64,000 nt of DNA from Streptomyces longhuiensis (lineage in GTDB: Bacteria > Actinomycetota > Actinomycetes > Streptomycetales > Streptomycetaceae), in assembly GCF_020616555.1 (NCBI RefSeq), contig NZ_CP085173.1, forward strand, positions 7,766,001 through 7,830,000. Direction: 5' to 3'. The notes under the pieces were generated by a model. The model was not told the DNA's origin and searched no databases. It saw only the letters and a program-made list of their open reading frames with translations. Within the stretch, counting starts at the first letter, position 1. Every line of letters begins with the position of its first letter. Position numbers and translations under genes: made by a program. Shown here piece after piece: positions 24,285 through 34,602 of the stretch.

Positions 24285-25352
24285 GTGCCCGCTGTGCCCT
24301 CGGCCGAACCGGCTGCCGACGCGGTGGACGTGACCGCGCTGCTCGAGCGCGGCCGGACCCTGGCCACCCCGGTGCTGCGGGCCGCCGTGGACCGCCTCGC
24401 ACCCCCGATGGACACCGTCGCCGCCTATCACTTCGGCTGGATCGACGCCCAGGGCAACCCGGCCGACGGCGACGGCGGCAAGGCCGTACGCCCCGCGCTC
24501 GCCGTGCTGTCCGCCCAGGTCCCCGGCGCGGCACCCGAGGTGGGCGTGCCCGGCGCGGTCGCCGTCGAGCTCGTGCACAACTTCTCGCTCCTGCACGACG
24601 ACCTGATGGACGGCGACGAACAGCGCCGCCACCGGGACACCGTCTGGAAGGTGCACGGCCCGGCGCAGGCCATCCTCGTCGGCGACGCGCTCTTCGCCCT
24701 CGCCAACGAGGTGCTCCTCGAACTCGGCACCGTCGAGGCCGGCCGCGCCACGCGCCGTCTGACCGCCGCCTCGCGCGCCCTGATCGACGGACAAGCGCAG
24801 GACATCAGCTACGAGCACCGCGAGCGGGTCACCGTCGAGGAGTGCCTGGAGATGGAGGGCAACAAGACCGGCGCCCTGCTGGCCTGTGCCTCCTCCATCG
24901 GCGCCGTGCTCGGCGGCGCCGACGACCGGACGGCGGACCAGCTGGAGAAGTACGGCTACCACCTCGGCCTCGCCTTCCAGGCCGTCGACGACCTGCTCGG
25001 CATCTGGGGCGACCCGGAGGCCACCGGCAAGCAGACCTGGAGCGATCTGCGCCAGCGCAAGAAGTCGCTGCCCGTCGTCGCCGCGCTCGCCGCGGGCGGC
25101 CCCGCGTCCGAGCGGCTCGGTGAACTCCTCGCCGCCGACGCGAAGAGCAACGACTTCGACACCTTCTCCGAGGAGGAGTTCGCGGCCCGCGCCGCCCTCA
25201 TCGAGGAGGCCGGCGGCCGCGACTGGACCGCCGAGGAGGCGCGCCGGCAGTACGCCGTCGCCATCGAGGCCCTGGACTCCGTCCAGATGCAGGACCACGT
25301 GCGGGCGCAGTTCGTCGCGCTCGCGGACTTCGTCGTCGTACGAAAGAGATGA
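24285..25352 (+). CDS. Polyprenyl (farnesyl-type) diphosphate synthase
   Basis: 355 residues, all-helical prenyltransferase. The first Asp-rich motif is LLHDDLMDGD and the second AVDDLLGIWGD, with GGKAVRP for diphosphate binding. Its place in the operon makes FPP for HpnD the likely product. Two starts compete: GTG 24285 (VPAVPSAEPA) has a textbook AAAGGAG 5 nt upstream, whereas ATG 24222 overlaps the hpnE stop (ATGA) and would add 21 unconserved-looking residues. I favour the GTG. Chain length is not certain from sequence. Confidence 0.9.
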   Translation: MPAVPSAEPAADAVDVTALLERGRTLATPVLRAAVDRLAPPMDTVAAYHFGWIDAQGNPADGDGGKAVRPALAVLSAQVPGAAPEVGVPGAVAVELVHNFSLLHDDLMDGDEQRRHRDTVWKVHGPAQAILVGDALFALANEVLLELGTVEAGRATRRLTAASRALIDGQAQDISYEHRERVTVEECLEMEGNKTGALLACASSIGAVLGGADDRTADQLEKYGYHLGLAFQAVDDLLGIWGDPEATGKQTWSDLRQRKKSLPVVAALAAGGPASERLGELLAADAKSNDFDTFSEEEFAARAALIEEAGGRDWTAEEARRQYAVAIEALDSVQMQDHVRAQFVALADFVVVRKR

Positions 25353-25456
25353 TCACTATCGGCCGTATATGACTCGCAGTCGCCGGCCGGTGTCCATCCA
25401 GGGCATCGGCCGACGGCGGACCCAGCAGAGATCGAGCACTGCACGAAGGGGAAGCC

Positions 25457-27466
25457 ATGACAGCGACGACCGACGGAAGCAGCGGAGCGGCAGCTCCCGG
25501 CGCGACCTCGGCCACCACTGCCCAATTGACCGACACGAGCCCCGGGGCGGCCGGGACGCACGACGCCGCCACCCTCGCCGTCCAGCGCGCCACGGACTTC
25601 CTGCTCGCTCGGCAGGACGCCCAGGGCTGGTGGAAGGGCGACCTCGACACGAACGTCACGATGGACGCCGAGGACCTGCTGCTGCGGCAGTTCCTCGGGA
25701 TCGGGGACGAGGCGACCACCCGCGCCGCCGGGCTCTTCATCCGCGGTGAACAGCGCGACGACGGCACCTGGGCCACCTTCTTCGGCGGCCCCGGCGAACT
25801 CTCCACCACCATCGAGGCGTACGTAGCCCTGCGCCTGGCCGGGGACGCCCCCGACGCGCCGCACATGGCGAAGGCCTCGGCCTGGATCCGGCAGCGGGGC
25901 GGCATCGCCGCGAGCCGCGTCTTCACCCGCATCTGGCTGGCCCTGTTCGGCTGGTGGAAGTGGGAAGACCTGCCCGAACTGCCCCCGGAACTCATCTACT
26001 TCCCGAAGTGGATGCCGCTCAACATCTACGACTTCGGCTGCTGGGCCCGCCAGACCATCGTGCCGCTCACGGTCGTCTCCGCGAAGCGCCCTGTTCGGCC
26101 CGCGCCCTTCCCGCTCGACGAGCTGCACACCGACGCCCGGAACCCCAACCCGGCCAAGCCCCTTGCTCCGGTGGCGAGTTGGGACGGCGTATTCGAGCGG
26201 CTCGACAAGGCGATGCACCTGTACCGCAAGGTTGCGCCGCGCAGGCTGCGCAAGGCGGCCATGAACTCGGCCGCCCGCTGGATCATCGAGCGCCAGGAGA
26301 ACGACGGCTGCTGGGGCGGGATCCAGCCCCCGGCGGTGTACTCCGTCATCGCCCTCCACCTGCTCGGCTACGACCTCGAACACCCCGTGATGAAGGCGGG
26401 GTTGGAGTCACTCGACCGGTTCGCCGTGTGGCGCGAGGACGGGGCCCGGATGATCGAGGCCTGTCAGTCGCCCGTGTGGGACACCTGCCTGGCCGTGATC
26501 GCCCTCGCTGACGCCGGCCTGCCCGCCGACCACCCCCGGCTGGTCAAGGCCGCCGACTGGATGCTCCGGGAGCAGATCGACCGGCCCGGCGACTGGTCCG
26601 TCCGCAGGCCCCAACTCGCCTCCGGCGGCTGGGCGTTCGAGTTCCACAACGACAACTACCCCGACATCGACGACACCGCCGAGGTGGTCCTCGCGCTGCG
26701 CCGCGTCCGGCACCCGGACCGCGTGCGCATGGAGAAGGCCATCGAGCGCGGTGTGCGCTGGAACCTCGGTATGCAGTCGAGGAACGGCGCCTGGGCCGCC
26801 TTCGACGTCGACAACACCAGCCCGTTCCCGAACAGGCTGCCGTTCTGCGACTTCGGCGAGGTCATCGACCCCCCGTCCGCCGACGTCACCGGGCACGTGG
26901 TGGAGATGCTCGCCGTCGAGGGCATGTCGCACGACCCGCGCACCCGGCGCGGAATCGAGTGGCTGCTCGCCGAACAGGAGCCGAACGGCGCCTGGTTCGG
27001 CCGCTGGGGCGTCAACTACGTATACGGGACAGGGTCGGTGCTGCCCGCCCTGACCGCCGCCGGGCTGCCCCCCTCGCACCCCGCGGTCAGCCGCGCCGTC
27101 GCCTGGCTCGAATCCGTCCAGAACGACGACGGCGGCTGGGGCGAGGACCTGCGCTCCTACCGCTACGAGGACTGGAAGGGCCACGGCGTCTCGACCGCCT
27201 CGCAGACCGGCTGGGCGCTGATGGCGCTCCTGTCGGCGGGGGAGCGGGACTCCAAGGCCGTCGAGCGGGGCGCCGCCTGGCTCACCGAGACCCAGCTGGA
27301 GGACGGCACCTGGGACGAGCCGTATTTCACCGGTACCGGCTTCCCGTGGGACTTCTCGATCAACTACCACCTCTACCGCCATGTCTTCCCGCTCACGGCA
27401 CTCGGCCGGTACGTCCATGGGGAGCCGTTCGCCGACCAGGCGTCCCTGCCGGGCAAGGGGAGCTGA
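25457..27466 (+). CDS. shc: Squalene-hopene cyclase
   Basis: 669 residues, slightly longer than the Alicyclobacillus enzyme because of a 30-residue Thr/Ala-rich N-terminus. It is a monotopic membrane alpha-alpha barrel enzyme that cyclises squalene to hopene and diplopterol. The catalytic acid motif DxDD appears as PDIDDTAEVVLAL, and multiple QW repeats are visible (QDAQGWWKG, QENDGCWGG, QSRNGAWAAF, QNDDGGWGE, QLEDGTWDE). ATG 25457 has GGGGAAG upstream. The 104-nt gap before it could hold an internal promoter. The TGATG junction couples it to hpnG. Confidence 0.96.
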   Translation: MTATTDGSSGAAAPGATSATTAQLTDTSPGAAGTHDAATLAVQRATDFLLARQDAQGWWKGDLDTNVTMDAEDLLLRQFLGIGDEATTRAAGLFIRGEQRDDGTWATFFGGPGELSTTIEAYVALRLAGDAPDAPHMAKASAWIRQRGGIAASRVFTRIWLALFGWWKWEDLPELPPELIYFPKWMPLNIYDFGCWARQTIVPLTVVSAKRPVRPAPFPLDELHTDARNPNPAKPLAPVASWDGVFERLDKAMHLYRKVAPRRLRKAAMNSAARWIIERQENDGCWGGIQPPAVYSVIALHLLGYDLEHPVMKAGLESLDRFAVWREDGARMIEACQSPVWDTCLAVIALADAGLPADHPRLVKAADWMLREQIDRPGDWSVRRPQLASGGWAFEFHNDNYPDIDDTAEVVLALRRVRHPDRVRMEKAIERGVRWNLGMQSRNGAWAAFDVDNTSPFPNRLPFCDFGEVIDPPSADVTGHVVEMLAVEGMSHDPRTRRGIEWLLAEQEPNGAWFGRWGVNYVYGTGSVLPALTAAGLPPSHPAVSRAVAWLESVQNDDGGWGEDLRSYRYEDWKGHGVSTASQTGWALMALLSAGERDSKAVERGAAWLTETQLEDGTWDEPYFTGTGFPWDFSINYHLYRHVFPLTALGRYVHGEPFADQASLPGKGS

Positions 27467-28125
27467 TGGCCCGATCCCCGGCGGCCCCGCGCCCGCCGGA
27501 CACCACCCCGCTGCTGGTCGCCTGTGCGCTCGGCATCGAGCACCTCGCCCTGCGCACCGGCGCCCGTACGGGAGCACCGGCCCCCGTGACCGTGCTGCGC
27601 ACGGGCATGGGCCCCAAGGCGGCCGAACGGTCCGTGGCCAAGGTCCTTGAGGACCCCGCCCTGCAGGACGCGGCGGTCGTCGCGACCGGTTTCTGCGCCG
27701 GCCTCGCCCCCGGGATGCACCCGGGCGACCTGGTCGTCGCCGAGGAGACCCGCGACCCGTACGGCTCCACGCCGTGCACCGGCACGGAACTCCTCGTCAA
27801 GGAGCTGATCAGGGCGGTACCGGGACGGACCGTGCACACCGGTCCACTCACCGGATCCGACCATGTCGTGCGCGGTCACGAGCGCGGCGACCTGCTCGCC
27901 ACGGGCGCGATCGCCGTGGACATGGAGTCCGCGACCACGCTGCGCACGGCGGCCGCGCGGGGCCCACGTCCGGTTGCGGCCGTCCGAGTGGTCGTGGACG
28001 CTCCAGAACATGAACTCGTCCGTATCAGCACGGTGCGCGGTGGAATATCGGCTTTCCGCGTTCTTCGTGCCGTGCTTCCCGCATTTTTCGAATGGCACCG
28101 TTCTTTGCTGCTCCCCCGGAGGTGA
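27466..28125 (+). CDS. hpnG: Adenosylhopane nucleosidase/phosphorylase HpnG
   Basis: 219 residues, purine-nucleoside-phosphorylase/MTA-nucleosidase-like fold. Landmarks are VLRTGMGPKAAERS, VVATGFCAGLAPGMHPGDLVVAEET and the nucleoside-binding AVDMESATTL with its catalytic-region Glu. HpnG removes adenine from adenosylhopane, giving ribosyl- or phosphoribosyl-hopane on the way to C35 hopanoids. ATG 27466 shares one base with the shc stop. The N-terminal 12 residues are proline-rich. Confidence 0.92.
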   Translation: MARSPAAPRPPDTTPLLVACALGIEHLALRTGARTGAPAPVTVLRTGMGPKAAERSVAKVLEDPALQDAAVVATGFCAGLAPGMHPGDLVVAEETRDPYGSTPCTGTELLVKELIRAVPGRTVHTGPLTGSDHVVRGHERGDLLATGAIAVDMESATTLRTAAARGPRPVAAVRVVVDAPEHELVRISTVRGGISAFRVLRAVLPAFFEWHRSLLLPRR

Positions 28126-28130
28126 GCCAG

Positions 28131-29153
28131 ATGGCCATGCCGCTTCGTCAGTCCATCAAGGTCGCGACGTACCTCTTTGAACAGAAGGTTCGCAAGCGCG
28201 ACAAGTTCCCGCTCATTGTCGAACTGGAGCCGCTGTACGCCTGCAACCTCAAGTGCGAGGGCTGCGGAAAGATCCAGCATCCCGCCGGGGTGCTGAAGCA
28301 GCGGATGCCCGTGGCGCAGGCCGTGGGCGCCGTCCTGGAGTCCGGTGCGCCGATGGTGTCCATCGCCGGCGGCGAGCCGCTCATGCACCCGCACATCGAC
28401 GAGATCGTCCGGCAGCTGGTGGCGAAGAAGAAGTACGTCTTCCTCTGCACGAACGCGTTGCTCATGCGCAAGAAGATGGACAAGTTCACGCCCTCGCCGT
28501 ATTTCGCCTTCACGGTGCACATCGACGGGATGCGGGAGCGCCACGACGAGTCCGTCGCCAAGGAAGGCGTCTTCGACGAGGCGGTGGAGGCGATCAAGGA
28601 GGCCAAGAAGCGAGGCTTCCGCGTCACCACGAACTCCACCTTCTTCAACACGGACACCCCGCAGAACATCATCGAGGTCCTGAACTACCTCAACGACGAC
28701 CTCGAGGTCGACGAGATGATGCTCTCGCCCGCCTACGCCTACGAGAAGGCGCCCGACCAGGAGCACTTCCTGGGCGTGGAGCAGACCCGCGAGCTCTTCA
28801 AGAAGGCCTTCGCGGGCGGCAACAGGCGCCGCTGGCGCCTCAACCACTCGCCGCTGTTCCTCGACTTCCTCGAGGGCAAGGTCGACTTCCCGTGCACGGC
28901 GTGGGCGATCCCGAACTACTCGCTCTTCGGCTGGCAGAAGCCCTGCTACCTGATGGCGGACGGGTACGTCACCACGTACAAGGACCTCATCGAGAAGACC
29001 GACTGGGACGCCTACGGGCGCGGCAAGGACGAGCGCTGCAACAACTGCATGGCGCACTGCGGTTACGAGCCGACGGCCGTCCTCGCCACGATGGGCTCGC
29101 TCAAGGAGTCGATCCGCGCGGCCCGCGAGACCGTCTCCGGAAACCGCGGGTGA
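28131..29153 (+). CDS. hpnH: Adenosyl-hopene transferase HpnH (radical SAM)
   Basis: 340 residues, radical SAM enzyme with the CNLKCEGC (CxxxCxxC) cluster motif near residue 40, the SAM-binding IAGGEPL segment, and a C-terminal Cys cluster ([15 protein letters not shown]) that may bind a second Fe-S centre or Zn. HpnH adds a 5'-deoxyadenosyl radical to hopene to form adenosylhopane, the first C35 intermediate. ATG 28131 has GGAGG 8 nt upstream, overlapping the end of hpnG. Confidence 0.95.
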   Translation: MAMPLRQSIKVATYLFEQKVRKRDKFPLIVELEPLYACNLKCEGCGKIQHPAGVLKQRMPVAQAVGAVLESGAPMVSIAGGEPLMHPHIDEIVRQLVAKKKYVFLCTNALLMRKKMDKFTPSPYFAFTVHIDGMRERHDESVAKEGVFDEAVEAIKEAKKRGFRVTTNSTFFNTDTPQNIIEVLNYLNDDLEVDEMMLSPAYAYEKAPDQEHFLGVEQTRELFKKAFAGGNRRRWRLNHSPLFLDFLEGKVDFPCTAWAIPNYSLFGWQKPCYLMADGYVTTYKDLIEKTDWDAYGRGKDERCNNCMAHCGYEPTAVLATMGSLKESIRAARETVSGNRG

Positions 29154-29160
29154 CACCGCC

Positions 29161-30327
29161 ATGACCTCCGGAGAGCCCGTTTCACTGGGGCTCCCTTCGC
29201 TGCCGGTCCGACCGATCGCCGACCGCAGGACGAGTCGGCAGATCCACGTCGGACCGGTGGCGGTGGGGGGCGGAGCGCCGGTGTCCGTGCAGTCGATGAC
29301 GACGACACGGACCTCGGACATCGGGGCCACGCTGCAGCAGATCGCCGAACTGACGGCGTCCGGCTGTCAGATCGTGCGGGTGGCGTGCCCCACGCAGGAC
29401 GACGCGGACGCGCTCGCGACCATCGCCAGGAAGTCGCAGATCCCCGTCATCGCGGACATCCACTTCCAGCCGAAGTACGTCTTCGCGGCCATCGAGGCGG
29501 GCTGCGCGGCGGTCCGGGTGAACCCGGGCAACATCAAGCAGTTCGACGACAAGGTCAAGGAGATCGCGCAGGCGGCGAAGGATCACGGGACCCCGATCCG
29601 TATCGGCGTGAACGCGGGCTCGCTCGACGCCCGTCTGCTGAAGAAGTACGGCAAGGCGACGCCCGAGGCGCTCGTCGAGTCGGCGCTGTGGGAGGCGTCG
29701 CTCTTCGAGGAGCACGGGTTCAGCGACATCAAGATCTCGGTCAAGCACAACGACCCGGTCGTGATGGTGAACGCCTACCGGCAGCTCGCCGCGGCCAGTG
29801 ACTATCCGCTGCACCTCGGCGTGACCGAGGCGGGTCCGGCCTTCCAGGGCACCATCAAGTCGGCGGTCGCCTTCGGGGCGCTGCTGAGTGAGGGGATCGG
29901 CGACACGATCCGCGTCTCGCTGTCCGCGCCGCCGGTCGAGGAGATCAAGGTCGGCATCCAGATCCTGGAGTCGCTGGGGCTTCGGGAGCGGCGTCTGGAG
30001 ATCGTGTCGTGCCCGTCGTGCGGGCGGGCGCAGGTCGACGTCTACAAGCTGGCCGACGAGGTCTCCGCGGGCCTCGACGGGATGGAGGTGCCCCTTCGGG
30101 TCGCCGTCATGGGGTGTGTGGTGAACGGTCCCGGCGAGGCGCGCGAGGCGGATCTCGGCGTCGCGTCGGGCAACGGCAAGGGTCAGATCTTCGTGAAGGG
30201 CGAGGTCATCAAGACCGTCCCCGAGTCGAAGATCGTCGAGACCCTCATCGAAGAGGCGATGAAGATCGCCGAGCAGATGACGGACGCCGGGGTGGCCTCG
30301 GGCACCCCTGACGTCACCGTGAGCTGA
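29161..30327 (+). CDS. ispG: 4-hydroxy-3-methylbut-2-enyl diphosphate synthase (IspG/GcpE)
   Basis: 388 residues, Fe4S4 enzyme of the MEP pathway that converts MEcPP to HMBPP. The TIM-barrel part ([29 protein letters not shown]) and the C-terminal cluster domain ([11 protein letters not shown] and [11 protein letters not shown], giving three Cys plus the conserved Glu) are complete. The start is ATG 29161, 7 nt after hpnH. Inside a hopanoid operon it is probably a pathway-dedicated extra copy; a housekeeping ispG elsewhere is expected but not visible here. Confidence 0.95.
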   Translation: MTSGEPVSLGLPSLPVRPIADRRTSRQIHVGPVAVGGGAPVSVQSMTTTRTSDIGATLQQIAELTASGCQIVRVACPTQDDADALATIARKSQIPVIADIHFQPKYVFAAIEAGCAAVRVNPGNIKQFDDKVKEIAQAAKDHGTPIRIGVNAGSLDARLLKKYGKATPEALVESALWEASLFEEHGFSDIKISVKHNDPVVMVNAYRQLAAASDYPLHLGVTEAGPAFQGTIKSAVAFGALLSEGIGDTIRVSLSAPPVEEIKVGIQILESLGLRERRLEIVSCPSCGRAQVDVYKLADEVSAGLDGMEVPLRVAVMGCVVNGPGEAREADLGVASGNGKGQIFVKGEVIKTVPESKIVETLIEEAMKIAEQMTDAGVASGTPDVTVS

Positions 30328-30353
30328 GGAACAACCGGAGAGGGGGCCCGAGC

Positions 30354-32267
30354 GTGACAATTCTGGAAAGCATCCGGGGGCCGCGCGATCTGAAGGCGCT
30401 GAGCGAGGAACAGCTCGACGAACTGGCCGCGGAGATCAGGGAGTTCCTGGTCCACGCGGTCGCGAGGACCGGCGGCCACCTGGGACCCAACCTCGGAGTG
30501 GTGGAACTCTCGATCGCCCTGCACCGGGTCTTCGAGTCGCCGGTCGACCGGATCCTGTGGGACACCGGCCACCAGAGCTACGTGCACAAAATACTGACAG
30601 GGCGTCAGGACTTCTCGAAGCTGCGCGGGAAGGGCGGCCTGTCCGGCTACCCCTCGCGCGAGGAGTCCGAGCACGACGTCATCGAGAACAGCCACGCGTC
30701 CACCGCGCTCGGCTGGGCGGACGGCCTCGCCAAGGCCAACCAGGTCCTGGGGGAGCGGGGCCACGTCGTCGCCGTCATCGGCGACGGTGCGCTCACCGGC
30801 GGCATGGCCTGGGAGGCGCTCAACAACATCGCGGCCGCCAGGGACCGCCCGCTGATCATCGTCGTCAACGACAACGAACGGTCCTACGCCCCGACCATCG
30901 GCGGCCTCGCCAACCACCTGGCCACCCTGCGCACCACCGACAGCTACGAGAAGGTCCTCGCCTGGGGCAAGGACGTCCTCCTGCGCACCCCCGTCATCGG
31001 ACACACCGTGTACGAGTCCCTGCACGGCGCCAAGAAGGGGTTCAAGGACGCCTTCGCGCCGCAGGGCATGTTCGAGGACCTGGGGCTCAAGTACGTGGGG
31101 CCCATCGACGGGCACGACCTGGGCGCGGTCGAGTCGGCGCTGCGACGCGCGAAACGGTTCCACGGGCCGGTGCTCGTGCACTGCCTCACCGAGAAGGGCC
31201 GCGGCTACGAGCCCGCCCTCGCGGACGAGGCCGACCGGTTCCACACCGTCGGCGTGATGGACCCGCTCACCTGCGAGCCCCTCGCGCCGTCCAACGGCCC
31301 GTCCTGGACCTCGGTGTTCGGCGACGAGATCGCCCGCATCGGACGGGAGCGTGACGACGTCGTGACGATCACCGCGGCGATGCTGCACCCGGTCGGACTC
31401 ACCAAGTTCGCCGAGGAGTTCCCCGGCCGGGTGTGGGACGTGGGGATCGCCGAGCAGCACGCGGCGGTCTCGGCGGCCGGACTCGCGACCGGCGGCCTCC
31501 ACCCGGTCGTCGCCGTCTACGCCACCTTCCTCAACCGCGCCTTCGACCAGCTCCTCATGGATGTCGCACTGCACAACTGCGGTGTCACCTTCGTCCTCGA
31601 CCGGGCCGGCGTGACCGGCGTCGACGGCGCCTCGCACAACGGCATGTGGGACATGTCCGTCCTCCAGGTCGTCCCCGGCCTGCGCATCGCCGCGCCCCGG
31701 GACGCCGAGCAGCTGAGGGCGCAGCTGCGCGAAGCGGTCACGGTGGACGACGCCCCGACGCTGATCCGCTTCCCGAAGGAGTCGGTCGGCCCCGAGATCC
31801 CGGCGGTGGACCGGATCGGCGGCCTCGACGTGCTGCACCGGGCCGATGACCCGGACGTCCTTCTGGTCTCCGTCGGCGTGATGGCGCCGGTGTGCCTCCA
31901 GGTCGCGGAACTCCTGAAGGCGCGCGGCATCAACTGCACGGTCGTGGACCCGCGGTGGGTCAAACCCGTCGACCCGGACCTCGCGCCGCTCGCCGCACGG
32001 CACCGGCTCGTCGCCGTCGTCGAGGACAACAGCAAGGCGGCCGGCGTCGGCTCCGCCGTGGCGCTCGCGCTCGGCGAGGCCGAGGTCGACGTACCCGTAC
32101 GGCGGTTCGGGATCCCCGACCAGTTCCTCGCGCACGCCAAGCGCGGCGAGGTGCTCGCCGACATCGGGCTCACGCCCGTCGAGATCGCCGGACGGATCGG
32201 CACCAGCATGGCCCTGAAGGCCGAGACCGCGGCCCTCGTGGCCGGCAAGGAGAACGACGACGTATGA
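30354..32267 (+). CDS. dxs: 1-deoxy-D-xylulose-5-phosphate synthase
   Basis: 637 residues, ThDP-dependent transketolase-like enzyme that commits pyruvate and glyceraldehyde 3-phosphate to the MEP pathway. Visible are the substrate His region [14 protein letters not shown], the ThDP motif [17 protein letters not shown], the second-half Glu in [12 protein letters not shown], and the C-terminal transketolase domain. It starts at GTG 30354 and overlaps hpnO by 4 nt. Like ispG it is a likely flux-boosting copy for hopanoid synthesis, since dxs is rate-controlling in MEP. Confidence 0.95.
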   Translation: MTILESIRGPRDLKALSEEQLDELAAEIREFLVHAVARTGGHLGPNLGVVELSIALHRVFESPVDRILWDTGHQSYVHKILTGRQDFSKLRGKGGLSGYPSREESEHDVIENSHASTALGWADGLAKANQVLGERGHVVAVIGDGALTGGMAWEALNNIAAARDRPLIIVVNDNERSYAPTIGGLANHLATLRTTDSYEKVLAWGKDVLLRTPVIGHTVYESLHGAKKGFKDAFAPQGMFEDLGLKYVGPIDGHDLGAVESALRRAKRFHGPVLVHCLTEKGRGYEPALADEADRFHTVGVMDPLTCEPLAPSNGPSWTSVFGDEIARIGRERDDVVTITAAMLHPVGLTKFAEEFPGRVWDVGIAEQHAAVSAAGLATGGLHPVVAVYATFLNRAFDQLLMDVALHNCGVTFVLDRAGVTGVDGASHNGMWDMSVLQVVPGLRIAAPRDAEQLRAQLREAVTVDDAPTLIRFPKESVGPEIPAVDRIGGLDVLHRADDPDVLLVSVGVMAPVCLQVAELLKARGINCTVVDPRWVKPVDPDLAPLAARHRLVAVVEDNSKAAGVGSAVALALGEAEVDVPVRRFGIPDQFLAHAKRGEVLADIGLTPVEIAGRIGTSMALKAETAALVAGKENDDV

Positions 32268-33649
32268 GCAAGGAGTTCGATCTCGCAAGACTCCTGGCCG
32301 ACCGCGGCGCCGAGCGCTACGAGCTGCACGCCAAGTACCTCAACCACCAGCTCCCGCGCATGCTGCACACCATCGGCTTCGACAAGGTCTACGAGCGGGC
32401 GGAGGGCGCCTACTTCTGGGACGAGGACGGCAACGACTACCTGGACATGCTCGCCGGGTTCGGCGTGATGGGCCTCGGCCGGCACCACCCCGTGGTCCGC
32501 AAGGCGCTGCACGACGTCCTCGACGCCTCGCTCGCCGACCTCACCCGCTTCGACTGCCAGCCGCTGCCGGGCCTCCTCGCCGAACGGCTCCTCGCGCACA
32601 GCCCGCACCTGGACCGGGTCTTCTTCGGCAACAGCGGAACGGAGGCCGTCGAGACGGCGCTGAAGTTCGCCCGGTACGCCACGGGCCGGCCCAGGGTCCT
32701 GTACTGCGGTCACGCCTTCCACGGGCTGACCACCGGGTCTCTGTCCGTGAACGGCGAGTCCGGATTCCGGGACGGCTTCGCGCCGCTCCTCCCGGACACG
32801 GCGGTGCCGCTCGGCGACCTCGACGCCCTGCGCGCCGAGCTCGCCAAGGGCGACGTGGCCGGGCTGATCGTCGAGCCCATCCAGGGCAAGGGCGTCCACG
32901 GGACGCCGCCCGGCTATCTGAGCGCCGCCCAGGAGCTGCTCCACCAGCACAAGGCGCTGCTCATCGCGGACGAGGTGCAGACGGGCCTCGGCAGGACGGG
33001 CGACTTCTACGCCTACCAGCACGAGGACGGCGTCGAACCCGACCTCGTATGCGTGGCCAAGGCGCTCTCCGGCGGCTACGTGCCCGTCGGCGCGACCCTC
33101 GGCAAGGACTGGATCTTCAAGAAGGTCTACTCGTCCATGGACCGCGTGCTCGTGCACTCGGCCAGCTTCGGCTCGAACGCGCAGGCCATGGCCGCAGGGC
33201 TCGCCGTGCTCTCCGTGATGGAGAACGAGGAGGTCGTGGCGAACGCCCGGGCGACCGGCGAGCTCCTGAAGTCCCGGCTCACCGCGCTCGTCGACCGCTA
33301 CGAGCTGCTGAGCGACGTACGCGGCCGAGGCCTGATGATCGGCATCGAGTTCGGGCGGCCGAAGTCGCTGAAGCTGCGCAGCCGCTGGACGATGCTCCAG
33401 GCCGCGCGCAAGGGTCTCTTCGCGCAGATGGTCGTCGTGCCGCTGCTCCAGAAGCACCGGATCCTCACGCAGGTCTCCGGCGACCATCTGGAGGTCATCA
33501 AGCTGATCCCGCCGCTGATCATCGGGGAGCGCGAGGTGGACCGCTTCGTCGAGGCGTTCACCGCCGTCATGGACGACGCTCACTCGGGCGGCGGGCTGAT
33601 GTGGGACTTCGGCAAGACACTGGTGAAGCAGGCGGTCGCCAACCGCTGA
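32264..33649 (+). CDS. hpnO: Class III aminotransferase HpnO
   Basis: 461 residues, PLP-dependent class III aminotransferase. Visible are the cofactor Asp motif [14 protein letters not shown], the Schiff-base Lys in [15 protein letters not shown], and the phosphate-binding [17 protein letters not shown]. In hopanoid clusters this enzyme aminates the ribose-derived C35 aldehyde to give aminobacteriohopanetriol, the main functionalised hopanoid of Streptomyces. ATGA overlap with dxs makes it the last gene of the operon. No strong terminator was seen; the gap after it holds a direct repeat. Confidence 0.92.
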   Translation: MSKEFDLARLLADRGAERYELHAKYLNHQLPRMLHTIGFDKVYERAEGAYFWDEDGNDYLDMLAGFGVMGLGRHHPVVRKALHDVLDASLADLTRFDCQPLPGLLAERLLAHSPHLDRVFFGNSGTEAVETALKFARYATGRPRVLYCGHAFHGLTTGSLSVNGESGFRDGFAPLLPDTAVPLGDLDALRAELAKGDVAGLIVEPIQGKGVHGTPPGYLSAAQELLHQHKALLIADEVQTGLGRTGDFYAYQHEDGVEPDLVCVAKALSGGYVPVGATLGKDWIFKKVYSSMDRVLVHSASFGSNAQAMAAGLAVLSVMENEEVVANARATGELLKSRLTALVDRYELLSDVRGRGLMIGIEFGRPKSLKLRSRWTMLQAARKGLFAQMVVVPLLQKHRILTQVSGDHLEVIKLIPPLIIGEREVDRFVEAFTAVMDDAHSGGGLMWDFGKTLVKQAVANR

Positions 33650-33653
33650 CCGC

Positions 33654-33695
33654 TTCGTAGGGGCGCTTGTTCACGTTCGTAGGGGTGCTTGTTCA
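33654..33695. repeat. Direct repeat, 20-bp unit at 22-bp spacing
   Basis: TTCGTAGGGGCGCTTGTTCA at 33654-33673 is repeated at 33676-33695 with one C-to-T change. The two-turn spacing would put bound proteins on the same helix face. It lies downstream of hpnO and upstream of the XRE-cupin gene. Confidence 0.6.
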
Positions 33696-33708
33696 AGCAG
33701 GACACCGT

Positions 33709-33743
33709 TTGCCTCTGGGGCAAGAAATTTGCCTCAGAGGTAC
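33709..33743 (+). promoter_or_regulatory. Paired operators of the XRE-cupin regulator
   Basis: TTGCC-TCTGG-GGCAA (33709-33723) is a perfect palindrome. A half-decayed copy, TTGCCTCAGAGGTAC, follows at 33729-33743, 20 bp downstream. Together they form a larger imperfect dyad, CCTCTGGGGCAA/TTGCCTCAGAGG (33712-33740), ending 24 nt before the start codon. This position fits autoregulation by the XRE protein. Confidence 0.55.
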
Positions 33744-33764
33744 GGCTCTGGCTCAATCGACGGT

Positions 33765-34406
33765 ATGAGCCCTGCCCCTCCGGAGCCGGATCCGGAACCC
33801 ACGGAGCTGCCCGCCGTCGCCCCGCAGCTGCGCGAACTCCGCCGCCGCGCCGCCCTGACCCTGGAGGCCGCGGCCCGCGCCGCCGGGCTCTCGCCCGCGC
33901 ACCTCTCCCGCCTGGAGACGGGCCGCCGCCAGCCCTCGCTCCCCATGCTGCTCGCACTCGCCCGCACCTACGGTACGACGGTCTCCGAGCTCCTGGGCGA
34001 GACGCCCGCCGACAGGGACGCCGTCGTGCGCTCCGCCGACATGGAGCCCACCGAGGCGGGCGGCTGGATCTACCGGCAGGCGGGCGCCCCGGGGCGCGGC
34101 ATGCAGGCCCTGCGCGTGCATGTGCCGTTCGGCGCCCAGGGCGACATCGTGCGGGTCCACCCCGGTGAGGAGTGGCTGTACGTGCTCGAAGGGCGGCTGC
34201 GGCTGCGCCTCGGGGACACCGCGTACGCGCTCGCGCCGGGGGACAGCGCGCACTTCGACTCGCTCACCCCGCACCGGATCGCCGCCGCCGACCGCGACGG
34301 CGCCGAGCTCCTCTTCGTACACACCCTGCTGCAGAGCCCGTCCGCCGCGCTGTGTCTCGGCCCGGCGACGAGCGGCGGCGAACAGATCCAGGGAGGCCTT
34401 CGATGA
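33765..34406 (+). CDS. XRE family regulator with C-terminal cupin sensor
   Basis: 213 residues. Residues about 20-85 form an XRE helix-turn-helix (LRELRRRAALTLEAAARAAG, then LSPAHLSRLETGRRQPSL), and about 125-200 a cupin barrel (HPGEEWLYVLEGRLRLRLGD, APGDSAHFDSLTPHRI). Such proteins usually repress metabolic or stress genes and sense a small ligand or metal through the cupin. ATG 33765 begins MSPAPPEPD with no strong SD. It shares an ATGA junction with the DUF6126 membrane protein, so the two are one unit. Palindromic sites lie directly upstream. Confidence 0.9.
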   Translation: MSPAPPEPDPEPTELPAVAPQLRELRRRAALTLEAAARAAGLSPAHLSRLETGRRQPSLPMLLALARTYGTTVSELLGETPADRDAVVRSADMEPTEAGGWIYRQAGAPGRGMQALRVHVPFGAQGDIVRVHPGEEWLYVLEGRLRLRLGDTAYALAPGDSAHFDSLTPHRIAAADRDGAELLFVHTLLQSPSAALCLGPATSGGEQIQGGLR

Positions 34407-34576
34407 ACGCAGAGCCGAACGACATGACCGAGCCGCAGCGGCAGCCCGCCCGGCGTGACGTGGAGGACAAGCTTCCGCGCGGCATCTGGGTGCGGCTGCT
34501 CGTCTACGTCTTCGCCGGGCACATCGTCGCGGCCTTCATCTATCTGCTGTTCACGCTGGGGGCGTCGCGCGGGTGA
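34403..34576 (+). CDS. DUF6126 family small membrane protein
   Basis: 57 residues: a charged N-terminal half (MTEPQRQPARRDVEDKLPRG) and one membrane helix (LLVYVFAGHIVAAFIYLLF). It matches the Streptomyces DUF6126 pattern, which typically follows an XRE-cupin regulator. The start overlaps the regulator stop (ATGA). Role unknown; possibly a membrane partner or sensor for the regulator. Confidence 0.8.
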   Translation: MNAEPNDMTEPQRQPARRDVEDKLPRGIWVRLLVYVFAGHIVAAFIYLLFTLGASRG

Positions 34577-34602
34577 CGTGCCCCGCGCGTGGCCGGTGAG
34601 TC

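Noticed and set aside
24222..24285. Start of the polyprenyl synthetase at ATG 24222
   Set aside because: It overlaps the hpnE stop neatly, but the extra 21 residues look unconserved and GTG 24285 has a much better SD; kept only as an alternative.
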